64,000 bases of DNA from Inonotus obliquus (GCA_032164295.1 JAJHTX010000013.1:868001-932000); one strand, 5' to 3'. Positions 11,756-30,337 are shown, counted from the first letter of the stretch. Numbers and translations: made by a program. Notes: a model not told the origin generated them from the letters alone.

Positions 11756-13643
11756 TTAAGAAACATAATAACCAAGTTCACTGGCCTTGATGAGAAGTGC
11801 TGTGCATGACGCGTCAGAGAGGTTGGGATGTAGAAGGAATGGAAGAAGTGAAGAGGGCTTACCAAACGCTTTGAATAGCGCCTCGAATATGAAAAATCTC
11901 CCGCAGCGTACCAGAGACCTGGGTGACCAGTAGGCCTGTACACACCCCTTATCTCACCCTCCTTGTCCAAGTCCCAGATATCCACAGTCTTCTCTTCCCC
12001 AAGGAGACGATTGTACGTTTCACGTATGGGCGGAAAGCCGGTCCTAGCGTTCTATGCGATCAATGGCACCAAAGGATATAAATCAGGTTACTTACGCGTA
12101 GATGATAGCGTCAGTATCGAGCTGTGAGCCATCTGAAAGGACTATGGTCGTTTCGTTCAAGCGCGCGTTGCCGGCATCGGATTTGACCTTAATAGATCCG
12201 CCAGAAGCGGAAGAAGCAAAGCCAGAATCAAGGACTAATGACAGTTAGCGATGTTGTGCGATGCAAGGTGGATATCAACTAACAGTAACCTGAAATGTAC
12301 ATGAGACACACTAACGACTTTAACTGGTGGATGCACTTACCCCCTGCTCTAGTTAATCCGAGCTCGATAATCATGCTCACGAGCAGCATTCTGCATAAAG
12401 CGAGACGCCTCCAGTATCATTTTCATAGGTACCGCGTCCATCTTCAAGTCCGTGATGTCGATTGGAACATTCTCTGGAAAGAACCCGGCTATCAAGGAAC
12501 GGATATACTTGCTCGAATGAACGACAGTTGGAGATCTCTGGAACATTGTTACGGATTCCGCCCCTCCAGATAATAGGTCCATGCAGATATCACCTGGGAT
12601 CCTTTGAATGTCTCCTGGCCTTCAATACATGGAATAATCCCGCTCCCGAATGGCCCGAGAGCCATGACGAGGTGCTTCGGATGAAGGGTAATGTGTTCGC
12701 TACCCTTGCTCACTTGCACCGTCCATACTTTATTTGTCGCGTCGTATGATGGCTTGTTCTCCATCGTGGACGAGGTCCATACATTTAGATTTTGAGACAA
12801 CGCGTACCCCTCCAACCAGTTTGCGAGTAGGTCCTTTGGGATGTACTCTGGATAATTTGAAGGATAGTTCTGGTAGAGCACTGTAAAATCACCTCCGTTA
12901 ATTATCGAACGATCAAACACAATGTGAAGCCTTACACTGGGAGTGAACTTTTGGAATATGCAGCTTCAACGATGGATATCTGTTTCTCCAATTATCGCCA
13001 ACTCTGTGCTCCTTCTCCAAGATCAGACAAGAAATGCCGTGTTGATGAAGACGAGACGCAAGCTGCAATCCCGATTGGCCCGCAGCAACTGTATAAGTTC
13101 AGTTAGAGACCGAGCAAATAAAGTAGGAGGGGGCCGTACCAATCAGAACAGTGGGGTTGCTTTGTGCTAATTCATCTCGTTCCACAACTGCCTCCAGCCG
13201 TGGTATTTCTTCGTGGCCCTTCCAATCCGCGATTGAAGTAAAGACGTTGATAGCTTTCCAAGAACGTGCTTCTCCGTCGTCGCCAGCTTCAACGAGACTC
13301 ACTGCGCCGCGATATCGAGCGAGCTCCGTCTCAAATACGAAGAAAGCGTTGACCGATCGAATCCGGGGAAGGATTTGTCTAAAACTGGCAACAAGTGGCG
13401 AGAGCTCGTATCCAACTCGAAATTGCGGAAGTTCTGCTTTGTAACTTTGTCGGACAGAAACCGGATTTTTATCCGGTCCCTGCTCTGACTTGTCCTACAG
13501 TCCCAACTGAAGACCAAAGAGTCTCTCAGGTATCCGTTGGGAACGAACAACGAGGTTACCTGGCCGACATTTCCTGCTGATAAAGCATCGCCGAACGCAG
13601 AGAGCCAGCTTTTGGCCACATCCTCCGCGTCTATCGTCGACAT
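11756..13643 (-). pseudogene. Decayed flavin-containing monooxygenase (NTF2-like + FMO)
   Basis: Start codon 13641-13643; apparent stop 11756-11758. An N-terminal NTF2-like part (WDCRTSQSRD, FVFETELARYRG, WKAINVFTSI) is followed by an FAD domain and the C-terminal FMO signature (GEIRGVYRPTGHPGLWYAAGDF). Several lesions are visible. Between about 13383 and 13455 the frame must shift to stay homologous, with no convincing intron. The FAD dinucleotide motif reads AAGQSG where GxGxxG is expected. After GQETFKG (about 12605) roughly 30 residues are missing, which in this family hold the NADPH-binding glycine motif; homology resumes out of frame at DICMDLLSGG. The segment between 12360 and 12240 is also poor. 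The last exon boundary near 11860 is unresolved. Introns elsewhere look normal, so the decay is recent to moderate. An active enzyme is unlikely. Confidence 0.72.
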
Positions 13644-15097
13644 GAATGAAGTTTGTTAGAAAACCAGCCGTCGCGGGTCTCGACACGTGAAGTGGAATGG
13701 GTTTGACTTGTTCACTCAACGGAACGTCGCTACAAGGCAAACACGATGCGGTAAGTTCTGGTGGTAAAGCGACATGTTGTATATACATTGATATGTTTTC
13801 GCCCCGCCGGCCAAGGCATCGTCTGTCAGGTCATCAGTCCGTGCTGATTTCCGACTCGGATACAAATCTCGGACTGGAGGTTGAGTTGAGCCCGATGGCT
13901 TGATTGATATTATATGTGCGAGGATAGGCAAGGATATGGGGTTTTGTTAAGACTTGTCTTATCTGGTTTGTCAGGCCAAGGATATGAGGTGTTCGCTTAC
14001 ACAGGGCGCTCGGTTTCTCCATAACATCGCAAAGAAACTTTGATGCGCCCAGTTCCATAGCACACTCGGTTTCTCCATAATATCGGAAAGAAACCTTGAT
14101 GTGGGTGTCGGATATATGTATAGCACATCTTTGTTAAGTTGCCGTGCCAAGCGAGCCTCAGGTTCGCAAGACCACATATATACATGGATATGTTTTCGCC
14201 CCGCCGGCCAAGACGCAGTCAGTCGGGTCATCCGTCCAGGCTTATCTCCGATGCAAATCACAGGGTGGATGTTTAGCTAAGTCCGATGGATTAAGTGATA
14301 TTACTTGGACGAGGATTATAGGATTTTGTCAAGACTGGAATTGTCTGGATGTCAGGCGCACGCTTCTACAGCACTCCCGGGTCCCCCACAGTACCGCAAA
14401 GAAACCTATGTGGGTACCAGCCATACGACACATCCTGATAAAATCGCTGTGCCAAACAAGCCCCAAGCTCGATAATCCATTAGTCGCGCGCGAGTCACGG
14501 TACAAGTAGCTCATTGCAAGCTCGTCGTTCGAGCCCGAGGGTAATGAGCATCACAGAACCAAGGTCATGTTGACTAGGATCGAACTTGATCAATCCATGC
14601 GCGATGGTGAGAAAAGGTTGCGAAAGTGCTATAGCGACACGATGTATACATATTGCCAGTAGTCAATTCATTCGTGATGTGATTCCGCCTTCGAGCTCTG
14701 GTCCATACGATACGGTACTGGTACTGATACTGGTAGCGAAAAAGGAAATGGAAGGTCATGACGTCCCATCCCGAAGCGGCGAATCCAAACGACAGATCCT
14801 GGGTCCATTAGTCGCTCAGTCGCGTGAAAGACCGTATGGAAGAATCCATATGAGAAGCCGACTGCCTCGCGAAACATAGAGGTTGTCACCCGAAATGATG
14901 CTAACGGCATAGTACCTAGCTCAGGCGCCGAGGAATAATCCTTCACACCATCTAACTCATGCGAAAATAATAGCAAGGACGGAAGAGAGGGGCGGAGAAG
15001 GTCCAATTGACGGCGCAGTTGGGATAAACTTTTTAAGTAAACACCGTCACTTCCACTACGAGCGCTTTCCGCCTTCGCATCCATGACGCCTAGGATG
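13644..15097. other. Intergenic region carrying a diverged tandem repeat
   Basis: 1.45 kb between the FMO start and the S2P stop. Apart from the repeat at about 13779-14480, nothing is recognised. Small ORFs on both strands lack family features. Confidence 0.6.
13779..14480. repeat. Diverged tandem repeat, about 394-bp period
   Basis: Two head-to-tail copies start at about 13779 and about 14173. Both share ATATGTTTTCGCCCCGCCGG followed by further matches (GATTTTGT/GGTTTTGT AAGACT, GCAAAGAAAC). Copy 1 also contains a second-order duplication: CTCGGTTTCTCCATAA blocks at about 14008 and about 14066. Divergence is too high for a recent event; origin unknown. Confidence 0.65.
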
Positions 15098-17307
15098 CTA
15101 AAATGGCCATACCATCCCAGCCACTGTCGTACACATTAAGACGATCGTCCCATATTTAACAACTCGCTCAACATCTGCCTTCCGCCTCCGTATACGTCGT
15201 CTCCATCCCCACGTCCAATATCTCAGCGCTCTTAATGTGGAATGGACCCAGCGCACAAGAGGACTAGTTGGATTTGAACGATATCTTAATCGTTGATAAT
15301 TTGCACGACCGACTCCAAGCTCAATGTCAAGCGAATCTCCTTCGACATCATTCTCGAATGTATCTTGACCTCGCGAATCACCAATGTAATCCAGTAAAGC
15401 CGAGAGGAAATGGGAACCATCAAGGAATGGAAGTGCGAAGAGGTTGAATATGTAAAGTGATAGCGAGAGTGTTGACAGATAACTACAAAATTTTTGCTTG
15501 AGCAAAACATCGGATAGGCGGGATAATGAAGAGCTTACCTGAAGAACGTTACTGTTGCACTTGGAAGCCAGAGTGGCAGAAAATGATGACCTGGAGCTAG
15601 AACGCCGACTTTAACTATGAGATAAGAAACCACCATCAGTTCGTAGAAAGAAAGAATATCAGAATTGGTCGCAAACAAACCTTGTTCCCAAACCTCCTCT
15701 TTAGGTCCGCTCCACAGCACTATCCTGGCGCTTTCATTGACCGTACTTCGATCACCACCATTCTCCCAAATCGGCGGAGCAACTCCAATGCGAAGAAGCT
15801 GCTCACTTGCGTCGGGGCGTATACACTCCTTCGAATCCCTCCCTGACACGTCCGGTGCAGCAGCATGCTCGTTGCAATCTGATGGAGAGTAACATCTCTG
15901 GTGACCAGGCGATGAGGTTAGAACTGGAATCGGATCAATACAATGCCCAAGTTGGGTATTCTGGACGGGTACAAAGCATGAAAGTTGCGCTGCGGGAGGA
16001 TGAGCTGGCTGTCCTTTGCTAACTTCGCAGCAACTAGTGGGTTGATCTGTCGAAAGGATGAGAACCAATGACTCTATTGAATGAAACGAGATAAAGTAGA
16101 ACGAACCATACAAGACTTCGGCACCAATACACCAGCCTTTCCCCTCAGGAGTAAATGATCCTAGTAAGTATCGCGACCAGATGTCCTCCGTGGCCGTTCC
16201 GCCGGGATCAAGAGGCGTGTCGCCAAGGTGGGTAATAAGTTCACCAGGTTGGATGTGATGAATGAGAGGTGAGCCCTGAAAAATCAGAACAGAGTCCATT
16301 CAAGTTATTCATAGAATAACTATATAATCCGCACCTCCTCAACTTCGACAACCACTACACCGACTGCTCTGACATCCTTCCAACCCAAATATGTCCATAT
16401 CGATGACAATTCAGCGAAGGATACCAGATAGATGGCTGCCCAGAGCACCAAATTATGCCATGCTCCCGACGCGATGACACGTAGCCTTGCGAGTGACGGC
16501 AATACGTCCATTGAAGACGAGAAGGACACGAAAGCGGATGGAAGTACGAGTGTCAAGGATGCTCCGACCGTATGAAGGGGTAGGCCCTCACTGGATTGAA
16601 CAATTTACAAGGATTCGTCAGGCAATCAAGGTCTAGGTACGAGACAGAAAACGACTCACATGGCACCGGTCATAGCATGTCCTGCTTCATGAAAACATTG
16701 CGAAAAGAAGAGTGCGAGAAGCATATAAGGAAGATGGGACCATGGAACAGTCACTCCAGGTATCTTGAGATTAAGGCATCTTAGGATCGCAAGCAGGTGA
16801 AGTACAGCGGGACGGACATACTATGACGTTTACTCCAAAGCCAGATTCACCAGCTGCGCCCACTACTTCAACGTCTCTCTTGACAAGTTGTTTTGGGCCG
16901 GCATCATTCCCAGGCATGACTTTAGCTAATAAGAAAGCTACGGAACTATAGGCAAGGACAGCGATTCCAAGCAACAGTCCCAGGACGCCGCAAACAACTC
17001 CAACATTATAAAAGACCCTCACAGCCTTTCTCGTAACCTTCTTCATCCCACTTTCTTCGAGACGTTCTTCCCAAAATGCAACCCAAGAATCATGCCAATT
17101 ATTCAGCACACTCGTCCTCACTTCCAAATGAAAATTCCGAACAGTGATCTCTAGACCATCGCTCGTGGAGAATCGAAACTTCGAGTTGTTAGATCGTCTA
17201 GGTGCCGAAGCTGGAAGGAGGTCCCGAGACGAGGAAGAAGATAGACATGAGCGAATGCCATAGATGATGGCCCACAGAACGGAAAGAAACCAGAGGAATG
17301 AGTTCAT
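15098..17307 (-). CDS. Site-2 protease (membrane zinc metalloprotease)
   Basis: Six exons on the minus strand (17307-16822, 16763-16660, 16590-16335, 16275-16107, 16046-15539, 15482-15098) encode 635 residues with matching phases. The zinc motif HEAGH lies in a transmembrane helix (FSQCFHEAGHAMTGA), and the third metal ligand sits in the C-terminal NLFALPFLDG motif; together these define the S2P family. The N-terminus MNSFLWFLSVLWAIIYG is a signal anchor and several further hydrophobic segments follow. A cysteine-rich luminal stretch (CCEVSKGQ ... CYSPSDC) lies between the metal motifs, as in eukaryotic S2P. Known role: intramembrane cleavage of SREBP-type transcription factors in the ER/Golgi, which in fungi controls sterol and hypoxia responses. 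The substrate is not visible in this window. Confidence 0.9.
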
Positions 17308-18887
17308 GAAATCAACCCCCTGGTCTTTCGTCGGATTGGATAGAAATTGTCACGTGCAGTTGTTTGACTATCCCAGGCAGGATTACATATCTCAGAGGGA
17401 TTACAGACGTACTACGAGCTTGAGATATTACATACTTTGATCCAATGCCGAACGGGTTGTACATTGTACGGCCATTAACCCACACCAGGTTATCCTATCA
17501 GATATCTAGGACTTATACAAGGAAGGTGAGGCAAGAAGCGTATATACATGCCTTCTGATCATCCAGGTCTCCGGTACGCTGCCAATGCAGGAGATTTTTC
17601 ATTCTCGAGGCTCAAGGCTCTACGCAACGTCTAGTAAACCTTCTTCACTCCTTCCTCACGATCCCATCCCAACCCAACCATAACCGTTACAACGCGACTC
17701 GGACTCACACAGTGCAATGAAGAAATTCTTATCATTGCTCTATTTTCGTGATACTGTGTATCGAGAACAGATAATGATAAGTTTGCTTTACCATTACCAT
17801 TACCATTACCATTCCCATTTATACTCCGAATCCGAATGTTTTGATACTTCTTTGGGGGTTGGGGTTGTAACAGCCAATATTAATAGCAATTGGAGGTTGG
17901 AGGTTGGAAATTGAGATTAGCAGTGAGCAGTAAGCAGTTAGCCTTTTCGTTTTTGTTTTTATGTACATACGTTACTTAGAATCTCATCTAGCAAACGAAT
18001 AGACATGCAGCCTGGCATAGTATGAGACACACCATATTCCAACTTCCGAACGGCTCCATCATTAATATTTTTCCAGACTCTCGTCCGAGGAGTCTGGAGT
18101 CTGGAATCTGGAGCCTTTGGCGTGTATCTCAATCCTCAATCTTCTCTTCACTTCAATCCATAATCCTCAATCTTCAACCCTCAACCCCCAATCCTCAATC
18201 TTCGACCCCAATCCTCAACCCCCAATCCGCATTCCCCATCAACCCTCAACACGAACACGAACACGACTCAAAAGCCTCCCCGAATCGTTTCACAATCACC
18301 TACCAATGAACATCAAGAGTCGAGACTCAACATTCCGGAACCAAGTCTTCACCCAGACACCCAGACACCCAGACCTTTCCGGCGCATTCAAAGTCGCATT
18401 CAAATTCAAATTCAAGTGGACTGAACTAAATCCGTACCACTGGCATCTCGACGTCAAACTCCGAATCAATCCCATCCCCTACGTCCTACATATACATACA
18501 CTACACTCATTGAAGTTCATGCACGTCACGAATCACGAATCACGAATCCCAAATCCCAAATCACGAATACAATATAATCAGATTACGCCCTAGCCTGACT
18601 CGGAAACAGAACCAGAAAGCGTACATACATACATACGCATCCAGGTTCACGAGTCTTGGAGTCCTACAGTACCTCTATCAATCGGAATCAAAACCGACAA
18701 AAAAAAAGAATAAGAACTGTCCGTCGAAACCGAACACCGTCTATGTCTATAATCTATAGGTCTCAGAAGAAAAATACAAAAACTCGCTTCCCCCTTGCAT
18801 CCTCTCATCCTCTCACTCTCACTCTCCTTCTAAACCATTAAATAAAAACCCTCAATCTCGATCTCGATCTCCCATTTCTTTATTCCC
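17308..18887. other. Intergenic low-complexity region
   Basis: 1.6 kb between divergent S2P and the 3' end of NDE. It contains a short (CCATTA)n array at about 17789-17816 and a pyrimidine-rich stretch of CAATCCTCAATCTTC-like units at about 18130-18230. Long ORFs here translate to low-complexity sequence and are not considered genes. Confidence 0.6.
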
Positions 18888-21151
18888 TTATTCTCGACTC
18901 ACATCCCTAAACATAACCCAAATCAGCTCCCTCAAAGTAATTTCGACTTGGGGGAGAGAAAGAGAAAGAGAACGTACCTCCCAAACAACGTCACCTTCAA
19001 CCAATCATTAGCCACAAGAGCTCTATTCCTCAGTGAGAAAAGCGAGCTCAAGTATACGCTCCTCCAAAAAAGGTACGTCGCTAGTCCTCCTGACGCAATC
19101 TAAAATCCCACGTCCGAACCGACGGAAAGAAGTCAATAATTCAGTGTCGGCGTCAGGTTGCAAGAGTGAGAGAACGTACGTTTCCATTGAACAACGAAAC
19201 ATCCGCAATAGCCTTCTCACTTCCAATATACGCCAACGATCCTTGATGGGTATAATGGAATGGTCTAATCTTCCTCGCTCTCTCCAGCTGCTTCTCAACC
19301 CTCTTCACTTCCTCCTCCGTAACCACCCCTTCCTCCTCCTTCGCCTCCTCCCTCCTCTCCCTAACCTCCCTCAACTGCACATCCAACTGATCTCGTTTCG
19401 CCATCTGCTTGAACGCACGCGCAAGATACGCACCCTGCTGACTAGCAACCTGCGCCGTAGGAGCATACGCACTAGCCGTACAATCACCAATAGCATAGAT
19501 ATCTCTTTTCGATCCTTTCACCGCCAGATAATCATCAACCGATATACCCCTCTTATTCGTCTGGGCCTCCGGAAGCTTCTTCATCAAATCCAAAGAAATC
19601 TTTCGAGCTTTGTTCCCACCAGCCCAAACAAGCATACCATAAGGCATTTCCTTCATCGTTTTATCCGGCATTTGTAAAGCAACAGTCTGATCTTTAACTC
19701 CCTTCACCATCGTCTTCGTTAATATATCGATTTTAGCGTCTTTAAAAGTCGATTCGGTATATTCGATTAATTGACGACTGAACATTGGTAAGACCGTTGG
19801 GAGAGCTTCGATCAAAGTGATTCGAACATTTCCTGCTAGTTCGGGGTACCAAGTTCGTAAATCGTCTTCGAGGAAGTCGTGTAATTCTCCTGCAAGTTCT
19901 ACACCGGTTGGTCCACCACCGACGACAACGACATGTAAGAGACGTGCAATTTCTTCGGGTGATTGACCTGGGAAAGCTGCGGTTTCGATGCAATCGAGGA
20001 ATCGACGTTGAGCCTCCTCGGCATCGTGTAACTCCTTCATGAAGCATGCGTGCTCCTGAACACCTGGAATACCGAAAGTCTGGACCTCAGCTCCCACGGA
20101 CATGACAAGGTAATCATAGGGAATTTCGCGCGTCGAGACTTTCCCTTTGATTGCTGAAGTGTCTTGGACGATAACGGTCTTGTTGACTGGATCGATATCC
20201 TGCGCTGCTGCTTCCACAACACCAACGATTCGCTTTTTATGCCTCGTCAAGAGACGCGTAGCTAGAACACATGAGATCGACAAAGATGAATTTATATGTA
20301 TATACACTTACGTTGGCAAATTGACCGTGGAGTGATTGTACCGACAGCCACCGAGGGGAGAAGGGGCGTGAAAAGGAAATAATTCTTCGGACTTACGACG
20401 ATCTGCGGTCAAGCGGAGAAAGAAGCGCGTGTCAGAACTTTATCCTCGTGATTTTTGAGCAAACGCAAAAGCCGACGTCATTCAACCAGCAAAAATAGCA
20501 TCTGAATACCGCGGAATCAGATGCAGTAATTTGGTGCGGTTATTGAGCGCGTCATAAACGGGGCACGACCTAACGACGCCGAAGCAAAGGGAATCGACTC
20601 GAGAGGAGGGCACGTACCACATTATAATCCTCCGTGTCCAACGACCTCAAGAAACTAGTAGCACCCCACCCACTACCGAGTACGACAACCGTCTTCTTTG
20701 ATGGATCGAACGGGAGCTGTTCACCAGGATGTCTGTCCTTCCATGCAAAGTAGATGAAGACGCCAGAGGTGGCGACGGCACTGTACAGCGTGAGCTTGCC
20801 GACGCTTTGCAGGAATGTACGCCATTTGGAGTTTCTGCCGTTTCCATTTCCGTTGTTACTGGGTGGCGGCGGTGGTGGTGTTGTAGCGGAGGATGACTGA
20901 TTGGCAAGTTATGGTTAGACGAATTAGAAGGTACAAGAGACATACTGGAATTGCTTCCGCCAACAAACGCGAGCTCGAGGAGAAATTTCGAGGATGGAGG
21001 ACGACCGGTCTCTTTCCGAAAGACACGGAGGACGATGACGAGGGTGTGGCACGACGTGCCACAGACACCAAGCGAGCTGGGCGTGTAATGCACGTTTAAG
21101 TAGGATTGAGATACATAGTTGGTAAAGGTACTTACAACGAGCGAGATGCAT
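18888..21151 (-). CDS. Alternative (type II) NADH:ubiquinone oxidoreductase, mitochondrial
   Basis: Seven exons on the minus strand (21151-21136, 21076-20946, 20896-20618, 20402-20312, 20261-19180, 19099-18978, 18906-18888) give 579 residues. The N-terminus ([18 protein letters not shown]...) is rich in Arg/Ser/Ala and lacks acids, as a mitochondrial presequence should; a hydrophobic segment follows ([16 protein letters not shown]). FAD motif [11 protein letters not shown] and NADH motif [11 protein letters not shown] are both intact, and [18 protein letters not shown] with final DVSRE matches the membrane-binding C-terminus of NDE proteins. Such single-subunit enzymes oxidise NADH without proton pumping, bypassing complex I. 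The TM segment after the presequence favours an external, intermembrane-space-facing form. A charged insertion ([14 protein letters not shown]) lies before the C-terminus. Confidence 0.92.
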
Positions 21152-22951
21152 TTGGGGGCGGAGGAGGAAGGAAAGGGAGGTGGATGGATGGAGTTTACTG
21201 TTTTGTAAATAAAAATTTGATAGTGACGCTAATTTTGCGCATCATTTCCGCACGGAAAGGAAGCCGGTGATTGGATAGAAAAAGGGATGCTACCATTGGG
21301 TGATGGTAACAGATGACTGGATGAACCCCGGTCACCCACGAGTGACGGACATGCGAAGAGGCGGGAGTGTTCGTATGGCCACATGATGATCTCTTCCGAT
21401 TCTACCCATCGTGGTAAATGGCATGCTCTATCTGTGGTGACTGGCACGGCCTATGTAATTTCCGTGACATTCCCACGGTCCCTTCCTCTGCTAAGCGAAC
21501 CCAAATTTGGAAGGCGGTGTCGATCTTCGTGTCTCAGCTTCATTCAGAACAGTAAACTCCCCCTCGAGTGTATATAGCACCCAGTAACAAGTCCAACAGG
21601 TTATAAATATAGTTAATGATGTATAAACTGGCTGCATTGCACAAAAATATAACAGATAATCTGTTTAGTGATGACTGTGCCAAATTGTATGCATTTTCTG
21701 AATGAAATCCAAATATCACGTGATCTTGAAATTGCAGGCCGGGCTCATTTTCTGAAGTGTTCCTCCCACTGCTAACACCCAACACACCCCACCTTGAATG
21801 CAATAACTTACCTGTAAACCTACATCCAAATGCAATGTCTGAATTTCATCAGAAAAAACTACACAAGTCCTAATTTGTTGTGATTTCAGCGGCATATATG
21901 CATCCAGGCTCCTTGAATACATAATTTTCTTCCAGACTTCTTCCACATACATAATATTTAAGAGATTTTGAACATTTCTGTCTAAAAACATTTTGAAATA
22001 TTTTCTCTGCTGCGGAGATACGCACAACAAATGCGAATATCTCGACCAATATTTGATAAAATTTTAATTTTTTCTGACAGATTTGTTCTACACATTAAAA
22101 GACATTTTTCTGATATTTTTTGGGATTTTTCACGAAGTTGTGGAGGGCTGAATATCCTCCACACAATGTCAAAACCAAAAAGTGAGACACTGAAATCGAC
22201 ACGTCGATCGCTGGGAAGAGCTAACCGAGACCGTGGGAACTCACGAAAATTTGATAGGCCGTGCCAGTCACCACTATCTGCTATGTCTGACCGTACGGGG
22301 AATTAAAAAGGAGCTTCATCCCACCGTACATCCTTGGCTGTCTCATGGATTCTCCGCTTTGCAGTGTTGATAGCTTTGGACGTCCAACTAGTGACATGCG
22401 AAACGAGGCTTTCGTTTTTTTCCAACTTGGACGGATGGATTGGATGGACTGGGTCGAGACGCGCTGATAGTACAGTGTAAATATTTCCTTACGCAAAATG
22501 AAACGTTTTCAGTCAGCAACATCCAGAACGTGAGTACTAGAATACCGTCACGAGAAGCTTTATACTTCGCTGTGCGCTGAGATGCGGCCGCTCATAACAA
22601 GAAATACCGACACCGCAAACGCTGTCCTGCTATATCAAGCACGAAGCACGATCACCGCTTCAATGTTAGTTTCCACCTCACCTCCCCTCTCCCTGATTCC
22701 CGAAGCTAGGCCCCGCCTCTGAAGGCCGAGAACAGCGCATCTTTAGACAGCTGACGACCTGAGAGTCATAAAGCCGAGCCAAGGCCGGATTTTTCGGATT
22801 TTTTCCTCTTTACGTTTCTTCGTTCGCAGTGGACGTTGGTAACTCGGGTCAGGTCAGGCATAGTCGTTCGCGTCCTCACCTTCACTCGACCTATAACCCA
22901 GCTTTGACCTCAAACTTGACACGCAGGTTTCCTTTATTCGTGACGCCGACG
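21152..22951. other. Intergenic region between divergent NDE and AROM genes
   Basis: 1.8 kb containing both promoters. The middle (about 21550-22170) is clearly more AT-rich than its surroundings and is bracketed by inverted repeats, listed separately. No gene recognised. An in-frame ATG at 22829 could extend AROM upstream but adds unconserved sequence. Confidence 0.6.
21434..22274. repeat. AT-rich segment flanked by long inverted repeats (candidate MITE or DNA-transposon remnant)
   Basis: A perfect 21-bp core (starting GTGGTGACTGGCACGGC) at 21434-21454 recurs inverted at 22254-22274. Similarity continues inward over roughly 100 bp: CCCACGGTC and GTGTCGATxTTxxGTGTCTCA occur in both arms, with gaps. 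The interior of about 600 bp is AT-rich and has no recognisable transposase. Outer ends and target duplication could not be fixed. Confidence 0.6.
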
Positions 22952-28432
<5,481 letters not shown>

Positions 28433-30337
28433 CTGGATCTTCTTGGAAGTAGAAGTAGAATTGGGAATTACTGAAGAATCAAGATAGGTTGGAATTTCTT
28501 CGTGTCTTTTCGCTGAAGTTTGATGTAGATAGATACAAAATCACTACCGTTATCACTTTACATGACGTGAAACGCTGAGCGTTAATATAGAATAAAAAAA
28601 GATCATTGGGACTTGAGTTCTGAGTTTCGGGTTTTTGGTTCCGAGTCCGTCAGTCCCGGTCAGTCCGTCTTGAAAGGTCCTGGTTATGAATACCAATCAC
28701 CATACCATAAATACCAAATCGAATTCATTCAATCATTCATTCAATCCGGGCGGGTGATCGTGGGAATTACGTTATATTACCCGGCGCCCGTACGCCCGTG
28801 ACCGTGGACCGTGAAAGTCACTCGGTCACTCGCTGACTGCGGAATGTCTGTGTATCTACTATCTACTATCTGGGGCGTTTCGATCGCTCCGCTCATGGCA
28901 CTGCTTTTGCCTGGGTTACGCTTGCGGTTGCGGATATGCTCATTGCTTACGGTTCGGTTATGATATGGATATGATATGATATGATATGGCTATGTTTGAA
29001 TCTGGATGACTAGCTGGGATTCTTTTTTGGTGCTTTCAATTACGGCTTCCGGGATTAATATTGCAGGATTGCAGGGTTCCGTGATTGCTTGGCAACAGAT
29101 TGATTATAGAGATTGGAGATTGGATAAGGATTAGCGGAAAGCGGTGAGTGGCATGAGTTTTGATATGATGAGGTATGTTGGGTAAGTAAGTTACGAGGTG
29201 TAGGGGTGTAACGAATGAGGGAATGAGGGGATCAGCGGACGAACGAATGAGTGAGCGAGGAAAGTGGAAGGTGGAAAGTGGAAAGTGGAATGAAAGGATC
29301 AGCTTCAACTGAAGAAGGGAAGGGAAGGGAAGGGAAGGGAAGGGAAGAAATGAAATGAGGTGCGGCGGCGGAGTGAGGGTGCAGTGAAGTTACTGAGGTA
29401 ACAATGCAACAATACTAGTGCTGCGGCCTCGTGTTTCTCGTCCCCGTCTCTAGTAAATGACCTTGGGGATTATTTATATACTGGTGTGCTGCGCATGCTC
29501 TAGGCGTGGATTCCGTGTTTTGTTGTGAGTCCCTTTATAATCTTTTCTGCACTCTGTAACTCTGGTTTAACTGGTCCTCCCCTCTCCGATTTAGAATCTG
29601 TGTCTCTGTGCTCTGTGCTCTGTGCTCTGTGCTCTGTGTTCTGCTCTGTGCTCTGTGCTCTGTGTGGAATCCATCCGTCCGTCTTCCACTCTTTACTCTG
29701 TTCTGCTCTCGCTCAACTTTACTAGATATTTCTCGAAACATACCATACCTCTCCTTCGTCCCTTCTTTTCTCCCGTCTCCCGTCTCGAGTGTTTCCTTTG
29801 CACTTTTACTTCTTTTCGTGGGAACGAGAGTTTTCGTACTTTGCTCCCTCGGAGAACGTGGAGGTCGAATTGCTGTAATATTGCGAAAGGTGTGTGCATG
29901 TTTTATTTTCGTGTTTTTGAAATTTCATTTTTTCACTAGTACTGATATTTGTGCGCTGCGACTAGATCGAATATCGAACATACGACATACGACATACAAC
30001 ATACGTATTGATAGATTTGTCGTATATTATATAGCGTTGCTATAAATATAGCGACTTTTGAGCTGTCCCTCCCTTCCTCCCTGTTTCTCCCCTTCGTCGC
30101 ATTCTGCTTTCGCTTTCCGGTCCCACTTTCTCTTAGATTCTATTCTATTGCATTTGTGTTTTGCAGAGGACGTCCTCCGCTCCCAGCTTCATTCATACTT
30201 ACATTCGACCTCGCTCGTTTAGGACGTGCTCCTCCCGTTCGCTCGTTCGCTAGCTGCTCACTATCAGTTTCCACCTTACATCGAGGGCGAATATCCAGAC
30301 AAGCCTTTCGTATTCTTAGAACCAACCCGGAGGAAGT
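28433..30337. other. Intergenic region rich in simple repeats
   Basis: 1.9 kb with three short arrays: ATATG units at about 28961-28988, GGGAA units at about 29314-29347, and CTCTGTG units at about 29598-29667. The last 400 bp before the ferric reductase are pyrimidine-rich, typical of fungal promoters. No gene recognised. Confidence 0.65.

Noticed and set aside
14509..14553. Hairpin with GCTCATT/AATGAGC arms and a GTTCGAGCC box, suggesting a tRNA or SINE
   Set aside because: No acceptor stem, A box or anticodon arm could be built around it; it is probably a chance palindrome at the edge of the tandem repeat.
14668..15084. 138-codon ORF on the minus strand just after the S2P stop
   Set aside because: No recognisable domain, start lies 13 bp past the S2P stop, composition like a 3' flank; not supported as a gene.
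18117..18593. 158-codon ORF with Pro/Ser/Gln-rich translation
   Set aside because: It is a translation of simple CAATCC-type repeats; no homology pattern.
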